The notes below the pieces were generated by a model, which made no database searches, was not told the origin of the DNA, and worked only from the letters and a program-made list of their open reading frames with translations. A program made the position numbers and the translations under genes. 64,000 bases of DNA from Chlorobium sp. (GTDB lineage Bacteria; Bacteroidota; Chlorobiia; Chlorobiales; Chlorobiaceae), in assembly GCA_005862285.1 (NCBI GenBank), contig SZXW01000010.1, positions 744,001-808,000 of the forward strand. Reading direction: 5' to 3'. Shown here piece by piece: positions 17,447 to 26,052 of the stretch (position 1 is its first letter; each line of letters starts with the position of its first letter).

Positions 17447-17520
17447 TGGACAATAAAGGACTCGAACCTTTGACCTCTCGCGTGTGAAGCGAACGCTCTA
17501 ACCAACTGAGCTAATTGTCC
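17447..17520 (-). tRNA. tRNA-Val (anticodon CAC)
   Basis: On the minus strand the acceptor GGACAAT pairs with ATTGTCC. The D arm AGCTCAGTTGGTTAGAGC, an anticodon loop TTCACAC giving anticodon CAC (codon GUG, valine) and a T arm GGTTCGAGTCC are all standard. The discriminator is A and the CCA end is not encoded. tRNA genes often serve as integration sites. No partial duplicate of its 3' end was noticed in the window. Confidence 0.95.
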
Positions 17521-17655
17521 TTGAAATCTGGTATAAGTATAGGACTTGGCGATCTTTTTACAAAGCCCTGATTACAATTTCTTTCATCAGGGGACCATTC
17601 CGCGCTGTGCCGGATTTTTCCGAAACTAGCCCATGGCGGCAGGGAACTGGAATAC

Positions 17656-17724
17656 ATGCTTTCCCAGGCCTTGGCGGAAAAAGAATTTTTCATCAATCAA
17701 CTCATTCAACAATGGAAGATATAA
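17656..17724 (+). other. Possible 3' end of a decayed gene overlapping the next ORF
   Basis: The frame MLSQALAEKEFFINQLIQQW plus two residues reads like the helical end of a real protein, and the open frame extends further upstream without a good start. Its stop overlaps the ATG at 17712, as in coupled genes. It may be the remnant of an upstream partner lost at the tRNA-side breakpoint. Confidence 0.3.
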
Positions 17725-17987
17725 ACGAACAAGGTGGAGAACAGCAGGTCGATACCGGCAAGATGTTCAAGAACATGGTTGGAGCTTCCAGCCCGCTTGC
17801 GCTTCTTCCCACGTTGGCCCCATTGGCTCCGTTAGCTCCGTTAGCGATGCCGATTATTCATGGCATTTCAGGAATAGCTGTACTGGGGCTTGGAGCTATG
17901 GCTATAGGAACAACAGCATTCAAAACGATAAGTGCGCTGTCGAGGCATCCTTCACCAGGCGACATCGAAAACGATCCGTTTTTGTGA
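17712..17987 (+). CDS. Small protein with LAPLAP repeat and hydrophobic segment
   Basis: A 91-residue frame. It has a polar, Glu/Gln-rich start (MEDINEQGGEQQ), a Leu-Ala-Pro repeat (LAPLAPLAPLA, about 48-58), then a long hydrophobic Gly/Ala-rich segment (about 60-80) that could span a membrane, and a polar tail ending DPFL. I do not recognise the family. The ATG at 17712 overlaps the end of the upstream frame; an in-frame GTG at 17607 would add 35 residues of unlikely composition. A 12-bp hairpin follows. Confidence 0.45.
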   Translation: MEDINEQGGEQQVDTGKMFKNMVGASSPLALLPTLAPLAPLAPLAMPIIHGISGIAVLGLGAMAIGTTAFKTISALSRHPSPGDIENDPFL

Positions 17988-18021
17988 TAACCGGACGCTT
18001 CGCGGTTTGAAATGTTGAGCT

Positions 18022-18058
18022 CCGATATCATGCAATTTCCTCTAACGCATGATATCGG
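18022..18058. terminator. 12-bp hairpin downstream of 17987
   Basis: A perfect inverted repeat CCGATATCATGC/GCATGATATCGG with a 13-base loop, 34 bases after the small ORF. No T run follows, so it may be a weak terminator or an operator. The rest of 18059-18305 shows no gene. Confidence 0.5.
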
Positions 18059-18305
18059 GGCAAACGGAACATAGAGCTTCCATATGTTCCTGTAAGAAAT
18101 TTCGTTTTGACTTTTTTCGAATTATTGCTCTGTTTGAGGGAACCACAGGCCATAACGCCGAAAGGTTTGTTATCAGCCGCACCTTCGTTCACCCGGTTTT
18201 AACCATATCCAGCTTTTTTCTCCGCAGATCTTCGAGTTGCAGCTGTACAATATTTTCCGGTCACAGATCAAGTCATTGAAACCTTCTAAGGGTCAGGAGG
18301 GTTTT

Positions 18306-18374
18306 ATGAATGATTTACCTGAAAGGAGAGAGCCGGTCATACTGCCGAACCTCCTGCAACAGCAACAGTTCTAA
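18306..18374 (+). CDS. Possible 22-codon leader peptide before msrBA
   Basis: A very good ribosome site (TCAGGAGG) precedes ATG 18306, which opens a 22-codon frame ending QQQQF. The frame stops 11 bases before the msrBA start, which itself lacks a good ribosome site. This suggests translational coupling through a leader peptide. The peptide has no recognised function. Confidence 0.35.
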   Translation: MNDLPERREPVILPNLLQQQQF

Positions 18375-18385
18375 ATGAAAATAAT

Positions 18386-19240
18386 ATGCATTACAACGAC
18401 TTGACACCCGAAGAGGAACGGGTGATTGTCCATAAAGGAACGGAAAGACCTTTCACCGGCAAATTTTACCTGAACAAGGAAAAAGGTACCTATTTCTGCC
18501 GGCGCTGCGATACCCCGCTGTTCCGTTCAAACGACAAATTCGAATCCGGAACGGGCTGGCCGAGCTTCGACGATGCGCTTGAGGGAGCGGTAAAGCAGGT
18601 GCCCGATGCCGACGGCCGGAGGACGGAAATCGTCTGTGCGACATGTGGAGCACATCTCGGGCATGTATTCTTCAATGAAGGATTGACGGCGAAAAATGTC
18701 CGTCATTGCGTCAATTCAGTTTCACTCGCTTTCTTTCCGGAGGCAAACGCCGCAGCCCTTGCCAAAAAGGCAATCTTCGCGGGAGGGTGTTTCTGGGGCG
18801 TAGAATATCATTTCAGTAAAGTGAAAGGTGTGCTTTCCGTTACGTCGGGATATACAGGCGGTAAAACCGATCAACCGTCCTACAAGGAAGTTTGTTCCGG
18901 GAAAACCGGCCATGCCGAAGCCGTGGAAATTGAATATGACCCGGCACTCGTCAGTTACGAGACCCTTGCAAAGCTGTTTTTCGAAATTCACGATCCGACG
19001 CAGCTCAACCGCCAGGGCCCCGATATAGGTACACAGTACCGGACGGCTGTTTTCTATACCGACGAGGAGCAGAAACATACCGCTGAAAAGCTGATCGGTA
19101 TTCTGAAGGAGAAAGGATATCGTGTGGTTACCAGCGTTGAAAAAGCCGGTACTTTCTGGAAGGCAGAGGATTACCATCAGGATTATTATGAGAAAACCGG
19201 ACATCAGCCTTACTGCCATATTTATCAGAAACGGTTTTAG
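18386..19240 (+). CDS. msrAB: Peptide methionine sulfoxide reductase, MsrB-MsrA fusion
   Basis: A 284-residue fusion that repairs both epimers of oxidised methionine in proteins. The N-terminal MsrB domain (1-120) has zinc-binding CRRC and CATC pairs, GTGWPSF, and the catalytic cysteine in RHCVNSVSL. The C-terminal MsrA domain (about 128-284) has the catalytic GGCFWGVE motif, and the family-typical GYTGG and QDYYEK-like HQDYYEKTGHQ. The B-A order is the less common arrangement of the fusion. No signal peptide is seen, so it acts in the cytoplasm. The start lacks a strong ribosome site and may depend on the leader ORF upstream. Confidence 0.95.
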   Translation: MHYNDLTPEEERVIVHKGTERPFTGKFYLNKEKGTYFCRRCDTPLFRSNDKFESGTGWPSFDDALEGAVKQVPDADGRRTEIVCATCGAHLGHVFFNEGLTAKNVRHCVNSVSLAFFPEANAAALAKKAIFAGGCFWGVEYHFSKVKGVLSVTSGYTGGKTDQPSYKEVCSGKTGHAEAVEIEYDPALVSYETLAKLFFEIHDPTQLNRQGPDIGTQYRTAVFYTDEEQKHTAEKLIGILKEKGYRVVTSVEKAGTFWKAEDYHQDYYEKTGHQPYCHIYQKRF

Positions 19241-19275
19241 GTATCTAATTCCAAGTTGACACACAGGGGGCTACC

Positions 19276-20310
19276 GTGAAAGCGATGATTCTCGACAGAA
19301 TTGCTGATCTTTCATCGGAATCGGAACCGTTGAGGCTTGTGGAGCTCCCCGTGCCGGTTCCGTCGCGCAATGAAGTGCTTCTGCGGGTGCTGACCTGCGG
19401 TGTCTGCCATACGGAGCTTGACGAGATCGAAGGTCGTACCCCGCCTTCATTTTTTCCGGTTATACCAGGCCATCAGGTTGTCGGCGAAGTGGTTGATTTT
19501 GGAAATGATGTGACGGGGATTGAAAAAGGAAGCCGGAGAGGAGTTGCCTGGATATTTTCCTCCTGCGGCAGCTGTTCATTCTGCATGCAGGGGCTCGAGA
19601 ATCTCTGCATGAATTTTCGTGCCACCGGACGTGACGCTCATGGGGGGTATGCGGAATACATGGCAGCTCCTGCTGCGTTTACCTGTCATATTCCGGAGGT
19701 TTTTTCAGATGCCGAGGCGGCACCTCTTCTGTGTGCCGGGGCGATCGGGTACCGCTCCCTTAAGCTTGTGAACCTGCAGAACGGTCTTGCGCTTGGCCTC
19801 ACCGGTTTTGGTGCATCAGGTCATCTGGTGCTCAGACTTGCCCGATTTCTCTATCCGGACTCTCCTGTTTTCGTGTTCGCCCGAAGCGAGGAAGAGCAGG
19901 CTTTTGCCCGGAAGCTAGGCGCTGACTGGGCAGGGGATACATCAGCAGCTTCTCCGGAACTATGTGCTTCAATCATCGATACCACACCGGCATGGAAACC
20001 TGTTCTTTCGGCCCTCGAACATTTGAAGCCGGGAGGAAGGCTTGTGATCAATGCTATACGGAAGGAACCCGGTGACAGGCCGGTTCTGTCAGAAATGCAT
20101 TATGAGCGGCACCTCTGGATGGAGAAGGAAATTAAAAGTGTCGCAAATATCACTCGTGCAGATGTCGCTGAGTTCCTCGAAATCGCGGCAGCTATCTCAA
20201 TGAAACCCGAAGTCCAGTGTTATACCCTTCAGCAGGCCAACCAGGCGATTATTGATATAAAAAGAAGAAGCATCAGTGGGGCAAAAGTTCTTCAGATTTT
20301 TACCTCTTAA
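19276..20310 (+). CDS. Zinc-dependent alcohol dehydrogenase (MDR family)
   Basis: A 344-residue medium-chain dehydrogenase starting at GTG 19276. Catalytic zinc ligands lie in CGVCHTE and GHQVVGE. The structural zinc lobe is CGSCSFCMQGLENLC (four cysteines). The coenzyme fold is unusual: the Gly-rich turn reads GLTGFGASGHL. It follows msrBA by 35 bases and may share its transcript. The overall form is close to the zinc-binding alcohol dehydrogenase family that runs NAD(P)H-linked aldehyde/alcohol interconversion; the substrate is not predictable. Confidence 0.9.
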   Translation: MKAMILDRIADLSSESEPLRLVELPVPVPSRNEVLLRVLTCGVCHTELDEIEGRTPPSFFPVIPGHQVVGEVVDFGNDVTGIEKGSRRGVAWIFSSCGSCSFCMQGLENLCMNFRATGRDAHGGYAEYMAAPAAFTCHIPEVFSDAEAAPLLCAGAIGYRSLKLVNLQNGLALGLTGFGASGHLVLRLARFLYPDSPVFVFARSEEEQAFARKLGADWAGDTSAASPELCASIIDTTPAWKPVLSALEHLKPGGRLVINAIRKEPGDRPVLSEMHYERHLWMEKEIKSVANITRADVAEFLEIAAAISMKPEVQCYTLQQANQAIIDIKRRSISGAKVLQIFTS

Positions 20311-20620
20311 CGATAACAGTCATTTTGCGAAAACGTATAAAAAAAGTAAAAAGAATTTTTTTTAACGACATTGAGTTTTTACCCGTCTTTCTTTTTCCAT
20401 TCTTTATTGAAATATATCGTACGGCGTATTATATGAGTATTAAGCTATATTTATCTTATTACTGACTCTTTGCATTGTAACTTATTATGTTGCTTTCCAT
20501 TATTTCAGGCTGGCAATGTTCAATCGTAATGATTCCGGAAAGGTTCGGTATTTTATCATGTAACTTTCCTGATGAAAATGGTGCTGTTGTATCTGAACCC
20601 AATTTTATAGGTAAAAAAGT
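20311..20620. other. AT-rich intergenic region
   Basis: No ORF or clear hairpin. It presumably contains the promoter of the pentapeptide-channel gene. Confidence 0.5.
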
Positions 20621-21616
20621 ATGACTATAGAAGAGTATCTGTCAATTCTTCGTCAGGGCGCTGAAGTCTGGAACTCCTGGAGGGAGGAAGTTCCTGAATT
20701 GCAGATAGATTTGTCGGGCGTGGATTTCACTAACATTTCCCCTCACATAAACTTTGAAGGGATCAATTTTTCTCACGCATGCCTTAAATACACTAATTTT
20801 TCTCTTCTTCACCTGAAAAAAACGAATTTTGCTTTTGCCAACCTTGAAGGCGCCCATTTTCTTTTTTCCAATCTCGAGCATGCAGACTTGCGCGGGACAA
20901 ATCTCAAGAGTGCTTCCTTTGAAGATGCAAATATCCAGCATGCACTTTTAACTCATGCTGACCTTTATGATACGCTACTTTCCAATGCCAACTGTAAGGG
21001 GGCCGACTTTTCATACGCTTTTTTAAAAGGGACAGACCTTTCGGGTGCGAATCTCGAAAATGCCAAGGTTACCTCTGTAAAATTTGAAAAACAGATATTT
21101 TTCAAACTGTTACTTGATTCTCGGTTTGTTCCATCCGAAATCTGGAAACGAAGGCTTGATTTTTTTCTCGATACACGGATCAGGTGCATGGGAGTGCATA
21201 CCGCCTCCTGTTACGGAAGTCAGGGGTTCATTCAATTCCTGCGGGATGTGGATTATCTCGAAGAGATATACGGTAAAGGAAGGGGATCGTTTTTGATTTT
21301 TATCTGGTGGGTTTTTGCTGACTGCGGACGTTCTCTGGGGAGGTGGGCGTTTTGGACGCTCATCATTATTCTGCTTTTTGCACTGTTATTTTTATCACTC
21401 GGCGAGGAGCATTTTGCCCTGATGCATTTTCCTTTCGCTTTGCCGACAATGTTGTACTTCAGCATCATAAATTTTACTACCTATGGATCGAGCGATATCA
21501 CTCCCATTACATGGATTTCAGCATTGCTCTCTTCGATCGAAGTAATTTTCGGCTATATGATGTTTGGTGGGCTTATCTCTATATTTTCAAGCAAAATAGC
21601 AAGGCGGGCCGGTTGA
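20621..21616 (+). CDS. Pentapeptide-repeat protein fused to a two-helix ion-channel domain
   Basis: A 331-residue protein. Residues 27-150 are pentapeptide repeats of the A(D/N)Lxx type (for example ADLRGTNLKSASFEDANIQH), predicting a right-handed beta helix. After a polar linker, a helix near 243-268, a pore-like segment (YFSIINFTTYGSSDITP, about 285-302) and a second helix (about 305-325) match the M1-P-M2 plan of bacterial potassium-channel pores. The filter region reads TTYGSSD instead of the canonical TTVGYGD, so ion selectivity is uncertain. The soluble repeat domain would sit on the cytoplasmic side and may gate the pore. Confidence 0.8.
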   Translation: MTIEEYLSILRQGAEVWNSWREEVPELQIDLSGVDFTNISPHINFEGINFSHACLKYTNFSLLHLKKTNFAFANLEGAHFLFSNLEHADLRGTNLKSASFEDANIQHALLTHADLYDTLLSNANCKGADFSYAFLKGTDLSGANLENAKVTSVKFEKQIFFKLLLDSRFVPSEIWKRRLDFFLDTRIRCMGVHTASCYGSQGFIQFLRDVDYLEEIYGKGRGSFLIFIWWVFADCGRSLGRWAFWTLIIILLFALLFLSLGEEHFALMHFPFALPTMLYFSIINFTTYGSSDITPITWISALLSSIEVIFGYMMFGGLISIFSSKIARRAG

Positions 21617-21874
21617 AGGAATGTCAGAAAGGAAAATATTCCGCAGAAAAAACAGTATAAATGCAACGCCCTTATTCTCTTTTTCTTGAAGTGATAGTGA
21701 TGTATTATTAAAAGATAATAGCGAATTAGCAGCTTTAATCTGATGTAATTATGTCAAATACCTAAGCTGAATACTTGAATAATTCCGAACCATTTTGTAT
21801 TATCATTGTTGTAAAAAATACCGTCTTCAGGCAGGACATGTGGATGTTCCGATAAATAAGCGTTTTTACACCCC

Positions 21875-22159
21875 ATGATTAAAACTGCTTTCTTGTTCTT
21901 CTTTGCAGTATCCCGAGTAGTTTCGTTTGCATTATTTTCTGTCAGCATGCAGGCAGGGCATGCGGCTGATGAAACAAAAGCTTTTTACCCCCCCCATCGA
22001 AGGGCTTTTTTTTATGATAAAACTGTGCTGTCACCTAAATTACTGATTCCTGTTCCAGTCTTTGCCGCAGTATCTTGCTACTTGGGTTATAGTCATTGTA
22101 ATGAATCTCTTCATCAGTCTACCATTCCTGCAGTTGTTTCATCGTCGGTTTTTCCTTTT
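21875..22159 (+). other. In-frame 5' extension with signal peptide and C8 tract
   Basis: The frame of the following gene is open back to ATG 21875. The extension encodes a signal-peptide-like start and a possible AGHA cleavage site. It then crosses eight C at 21988-21995. The extra 95 residues are absent from the WecA family, so this may be a separate small secreted peptide, a leader or a real extension. Confidence 0.35.
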
Positions 22160-23230
22160 ATGGAATACAGCAAGGTCTATTTCATTTCCCTTGTATTTTC
22201 TTTCGTGACTATTTTACTGCTCCAGCCCTATGCGGAAAAGCTCGGTCTGATTGACAGGCCTGATGGTGTTCGTAAAATTCATTTACATGACAAACCAGTA
22301 ATCGGGGGTCTTGGCATTGTTTGTGGTGTATTGGCTTCTATAGTGCTTTTGCTGCCATTCAGCCCGTTGGCCGGCTTTTTTATGGGTATTCTGATGATTG
22401 CCGTTGTAGGCTTTTTTGACGATCTATACGGCGTCAATTTCAAAATCCGGTTTGCTGTTCAGGCTATGTCTATAGTATCCATCATGTATTTCGGGGGAAC
22501 AGTCCTTCATTCTTTCGGTAACATTTTCGGGATCGGATCTTTGCAAACAGGCTTTCTAGCTCCTGTTGTTACCATTTTCTGTGTAGTCGGGGTTATCAAC
22601 GCAATGAACATGGTCGACGGTCTTGACGGACTTGCCGGTTCGGTGTCTATTGTCGCGTTCATAGCTTTCGGGATTTTCGCCGGTCTCAATGGACAGAACG
22701 AGCTTGTTTATCTCAGTATTGCTTTTATTGGAGCAATTGCGGCATTTCTCCGGTTCAACTGGTATCCTTCAAAGTTGTTCATGGGCGATACCGGCAGTAT
22801 GACGCTTGGATTTTCACTTGCTTTTTTTGCTATTCAGACCACTCAGGGTTCGGCAGTTGTTTCACCATCAGCCGCCTTGCTCGTACTTTCACTTCCCGTA
22901 TCCGATACCATTGTGGTCATGATCAAGCGCCTGATGAACGGAAAACACCCTTTTCATGCCGACAAGACCCATCTGCATCATATTCTGAAAGACCTGGGAC
23001 TTAGTCATAAGGCAGCGGTCATCATCATGGCATCAGCATCAGCAGTTTCGTCATCAATAGCGATTATCGGCACCATGCTGCATTTGCCGGATTATTTCTT
23101 TTTTACAATTTACTGCTGCTGTTTAACCGCTTATTTTATCGCATCCTACAAGCTTAAAATAATTTATCGCTTGATTTTGCAGCTTCGACGAAACTTTCCA
23201 TCATTTGGTCCCGGAAGGATATCTTCTTAA
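22160..23230 (+). CDS. WecA/TagO-like undecaprenyl-phosphate sugar-1-phosphate transferase
   Basis: A polytopic phosphoglycosyltransferase of the MraY/WecA family. These enzymes attach an N-acetylhexosamine phosphate to undecaprenyl phosphate as the first step of O-antigen or other surface glycans. Typical motifs are DRPDGVRKIH near the start, VVGFFDDLYG (paired Asp), NAMNMVDGLDGL, GDTGSM and the HLHHILKDLGL histidine motif. Counting from MEYSKVYF (22160) gives 356 residues, the usual family length. A longer start at 21875 is possible. It stands far from the main polysaccharide locus but probably supplies its lipid-linked primer. Confidence 0.85.
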   Translation: MEYSKVYFISLVFSFVTILLLQPYAEKLGLIDRPDGVRKIHLHDKPVIGGLGIVCGVLASIVLLLPFSPLAGFFMGILMIAVVGFFDDLYGVNFKIRFAVQAMSIVSIMYFGGTVLHSFGNIFGIGSLQTGFLAPVVTIFCVVGVINAMNMVDGLDGLAGSVSIVAFIAFGIFAGLNGQNELVYLSIAFIGAIAAFLRFNWYPSKLFMGDTGSMTLGFSLAFFAIQTTQGSAVVSPSAALLVLSLPVSDTIVVMIKRLMNGKHPFHADKTHLHHILKDLGLSHKAAVIIMASASAVSSSIAIIGTMLHLPDYFFFTIYCCCLTAYFIASYKLKIIYRLILQLRRNFPSFGPGRISS

Positions 23231-23241
23231 GATAAAGCCTG

Positions 23242-23775
23242 TTACAACAGTTTCAGTACTTCATCTGTCGTATCACATACCGTATAGTAGCTGGCGTGAT
23301 CGGCATTAGCCATGTTTTCATCGGCAATCCGGTCAAAAAACCGGAGCAGCGGGTTCCAGAATCCGTTGAGATTGAGCAGGATAATCGGTTTTCTGTGGTG
23401 CCCAAGATGTTTCCAGGTCATGACTTCCATAAACTCGTCGATCGTTCCGAAACCGCCGGGCATCACAAGGTAGGCATCCCCCCATTCTGCAAGCTTCATT
23501 TTGCGTTCATGCATGGTTTCGACCACATGCAGTTCGCTCAGCCCGTAATGGGCCAGCTCCCGCTCCTCGAGGAAGCGGGGAATGATCCCTTTCACCTTTC
23601 CACCGTTCTGCATCACGGCATCAGCTATGCAGCCCATCAGTCCCACATGGCCGCCTCCGTATACAAGCGTGATTTTTCTTTCCGCGAATTCCCGGCCAAG
23701 TTCCGAGGCTGCGTTGAAATAATCGCGAGGTGCCTTGTTGCTCGAACTGCAGTAAACGGTGACAGAGGAGATCAT
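23242..23775 (-). CDS. LOG-family nucleoside monophosphate phosphoribohydrolase
   Basis: A 177-residue Rossmann-fold protein of the LOG/TIGR00730 group (lysine-decarboxylase-like), which cleaves cytokinin riboside or other nucleoside 5'-monophosphates. The key motif PGGFGTIDEFMEVMTWKHLG is complete, and the N-terminal GGGHVGLMG loop is present. It is the last gene of the three-gene operon chlG-like, GT2, LOG, starting 7 bases after the GT2 stop. The cytosolic role in bacteria is mostly unsettled. Confidence 0.92.
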   Translation of the reverse strand: MISSVTVYCSSSNKAPRDYFNAASELGREFAERKITLVYGGGHVGLMGCIADAVMQNGGKVKGIIPRFLEERELAHYGLSELHVVETMHERKMKLAEWGDAYLVMPGGFGTIDEFMEVMTWKHLGHHRKPIILLNLNGFWNPLLRFFDRIADENMANADHASYYTVCDTTDEVLKLL

Positions 23776-23781
23776 GGAGTG

Positions 23782-24411
23782 TCAGTAATTTAGCGTGATG
23801 CTGTCTTCAGCTCTTCGGTATACATAGGTTTTAGGATTTTCTATTTTTTTTAGGGAGAACCATTCCGATGCCCTGTCCCAGAGATCGGGATCCTCGCCGT
23901 AATCGATCTCCCTGAACCCTTCGAGGGCCTGAAATACCTCCCGTTTTCCGAAAAGGGTGCCTGCGAGAATGCATTCGTTGATATCGATAAGCTTTTCAGG
24001 ATTGTCCCGGTCTTTTACCATGATCTTTTCATCCGAGAGAAAACCGCCGCAGAGAAGCGACAGGTCCGGAAATTCCTGCATAATTGCCAGCCTCGATTCA
24101 AGATGATCGGCAAGGTAGTGATCGTCGCTGTCGAGGAAGGTGATATATCTGCCGAAGGATGCCTGTATACCCGCATTTCTCGACAGAGCGACTTTCCGGT
24201 TGTTGTGCTTCATATACCGGATATTGTGGAATCTGCGGATGTAGGGATCGAGTATGTCGAACGTGCTGTCCGAACTGCCGTCATCGACAATGATGAGCTC
24301 CCAGTTGCCGAAAGTCTGGGAAAGGACACTTTCAACCGCGTTTTCAAGGTGGCGGGCACGGTTGAATGTCGGCAGGATAATTGATATCTCTGGCTTCCAG
24401 TTGAATCTCAT
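23782..24411 (-). CDS. Family 2 glycosyltransferase
   Basis: A 209-residue GT-A enzyme. ISIILPTFNRARHLENAVES opens the nucleotide-sugar fold, VDDGSSDST follows, and the catalytic metal motif is FLDSDDHY. No membrane helix is visible. The ATG at 24411 overlaps the stop of the pigment synthase gene (ATGA), so translation is coupled. The position beside a chlorophyll synthase suggests a link to pigments or carotenoid glycosides, but the acceptor is not shown. An upstream in-frame start would extend into the synthase gene and is unlikely. Confidence 0.88.
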   Translation of the reverse strand: MRFNWKPEISIILPTFNRARHLENAVESVLSQTFGNWELIIVDDGSSDSTFDILDPYIRRFHNIRYMKHNNRKVALSRNAGIQASFGRYITFLDSDDHYLADHLESRLAIMQEFPDLSLLCGGFLSDEKIMVKDRDNPEKLIDINECILAGTLFGKREVFQALEGFREIDYGEDPDLWDRASEWFSLKKIENPKTYVYRRAEDSITLNY

Positions 24412-25346
24412 GGTTTTGCATTTCTTATTGCGAATGCACATACCAGCATGCCGGCAACGAGAAAATTCTGGGCGATAGCGTTATAACGCACATCCATTGT
24501 GCCCGGTGATCGGACCAGGGAGAACTGCAGCAGGAACTGCGGGACAACCAGCAATCCGGTAATCATGCCGAAAGTTGTCTGCCCGATCATGACAAGATAG
24601 ATGCCTGCAAGAATCTGGCCGATATTGATCAGTACCGAGGCGATGAGTGCGGCATTGGTTTCCCCGAATACGGCAGGCAGGGTTCTGATGCCGACCTGGC
24701 GGTCGCCTTCGATCGATTTGAAATCGTTGATCGTCATGGTGCCGGTGCTCGACAGGGTATAAAAACCTGCCACGATGAGCGATGGCTGCAGAGATGAAAG
24801 CGTTACATCCGTGGTGTAGGCGATCTGGCCCGCGATCCACGGGATGATGAGATAGGATAAGGCTACGATGATATTACCGACCCAGAGACGTTTTTTCAGC
24901 TTGATGGGATTGGCGCTGTAGAGATGCGCATTGATAATGCCGATAATGACATAGAACCCGATCAGCGGGTGAATGAGATAACCGGTGATAACAGAAAAAA
25001 CCGACCAGACAGCGATAAGAATTGTTGCGTTTTTCAGAGAGATAGCCCCGCCGGGAATCGGACGGCCGGGCTCATTGATGACATCGAGATCACGGTCGAA
25101 ATAATCGTTCAGCATCTGGCATGTCCCTGTTGCCAGCGGTCCGGTCAGGAGCATGCCAAGCAGAAATTTCATGCCGGTCATGTCCTGCCATCCGAAAGAG
25201 GCGCTCGACACCGCTCCGCAGAGAAAACTCCACATCACCGGGATCCATGTGACCGGTTTGAGAAAGCGGATAAACAGTGCAAGCTTTGAAAGTTTTTCTG
25301 CAGGTCTCGGCAGCCAGTGAACGGTTTTGCGGATGTTCAATGGCAT
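24408..25346 (-). CDS. (Bacterio)chlorophyll synthase, BchG/ChlG/BchK family
   Basis: A 312-residue UbiA-superfamily membrane prenyltransferase that esterifies chlorophyllides with geranylgeranyl, phytyl or farnesyl diphosphate. The hallmark aspartate motif NDYFDRDLDVINEPGRPIPGG lies near residues 82-102 and the second motif NDFKSIEGDRQVGIRTLP near 203-220. About eight hydrophobic helices are present. The start at 25346 has an AAAGGAAA ribosome site; a longer ATG start at 25373 would place that site inside the gene. Green sulfur bacteria carry three paralogs (for BChl a, Chl a and BChl c), and which one this is cannot be settled by eye. Confidence 0.92.
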   Translation of the reverse strand: MPLNIRKTVHWLPRPAEKLSKLALFIRFLKPVTWIPVMWSFLCGAVSSASFGWQDMTGMKFLLGMLLTGPLATGTCQMLNDYFDRDLDVINEPGRPIPGGAISLKNATILIAVWSVFSVITGYLIHPLIGFYVIIGIINAHLYSANPIKLKKRLWVGNIIVALSYLIIPWIAGQIAYTTDVTLSSLQPSLIVAGFYTLSSTGTMTINDFKSIEGDRQVGIRTLPAVFGETNAALIASVLINIGQILAGIYLVMIGQTTFGMITGLLVVPQFLLQFSLVRSPGTMDVRYNAIAQNFLVAGMLVCAFAIRNAKP

Positions 25347-25575
25347 TTTGAAGTTTCCTTTGTCCAAAATCAATCGCCTTTACAGATTTTTATTTGAGAA
25401 CTGCCAAAATATCAAGATAAGATGTAAAAGAAAAGAACGGAACCACATACTGTGAAAGGGAACTGATTATTACACAATATCCGAGGATTTTATTAAAATC
25501 ATATAAAGATGCCCATAAGGTTTTCCTTTAACTTTTTCAGGATACAACCAATACCTTAAATCAGGAGATATGCCC

Positions 25576-26049
25576 ATGGCCAGACAGAGCTTGTGGAAGG
25601 ATATGAAAAAGACCTTTCTGTTTCATGCCATTGCCGCTCATTTCAGCAATGGATTGATTCCGGTTGCTGCGCTTTATCTGATGCTTGCGATTCCCACCGG
25701 GAATACTTTTTTTGAACATACAGTCGAGCATCTGATCGTCATAGTTCTGATGGCTGTTCCTGTTTCATTTTTCTCGGGCATTCATGACTGGAAAAAAAAA
25801 TACAATGCCGCAAAAGCTCCGATTTTCATGAATAAAATCAAGCTCTCGGTCATTCTCTTTTCTCTCTGCCTGATCACAGTGTCGATACGGCTTACCGTTC
25901 CTGATGTTATGAGTACCAATACGGTTCTTCACTGGCTGTATATCGTCCTGCTGTTTTCCATGCTGCCAGTAGTAACGCTGCTTGGACATTATGGTGGCAA
26001 ACTCTCGGCACAATCGAGACAAAGCGCAAAACCGCCAGAAAAAAAATGA
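25576..26049 (+). CDS. Four-helix membrane protein (DUF2231-like)
   Basis: A 157-residue inner-membrane protein with four hydrophobic helices. Conserved-looking features are HFSNGLIPVAALY in helix 1, SGIHDWKKKYN between helices 2 and 3, and the end LLGHYGGKL. The pattern of histidines in helix ends recalls DUF2231-type membrane proteins, some of which are thought to bind haem. This is a weak family call. The ATG at 25576 is nine bases after GGAG; the ATG at 25570 is too close to it. The GNAT gene follows after 3 bases. Confidence 0.7.
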   Translation: MARQSLWKDMKKTFLFHAIAAHFSNGLIPVAALYLMLAIPTGNTFFEHTVEHLIVIVLMAVPVSFFSGIHDWKKKYNAAKAPIFMNKIKLSVILFSLCLITVSIRLTVPDVMSTNTVLHWLYIVLLFSMLPVVTLLGHYGGKLSAQSRQSAKPPEKK

Positions 26050-26052
26050 GCC

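Noticed and set aside
17447-17520. tRNA-Val as attachment site of a prophage or island
   Set aside because: I looked for a partial copy of the tRNA 3' end elsewhere in the window and noticed none; no integrase gene is present.
18049-18279. 76-codon plus-strand frame
   Set aside because: Starts inside the hairpin region, Ser/Phe-rich and without ribosome site; judged noncoding.
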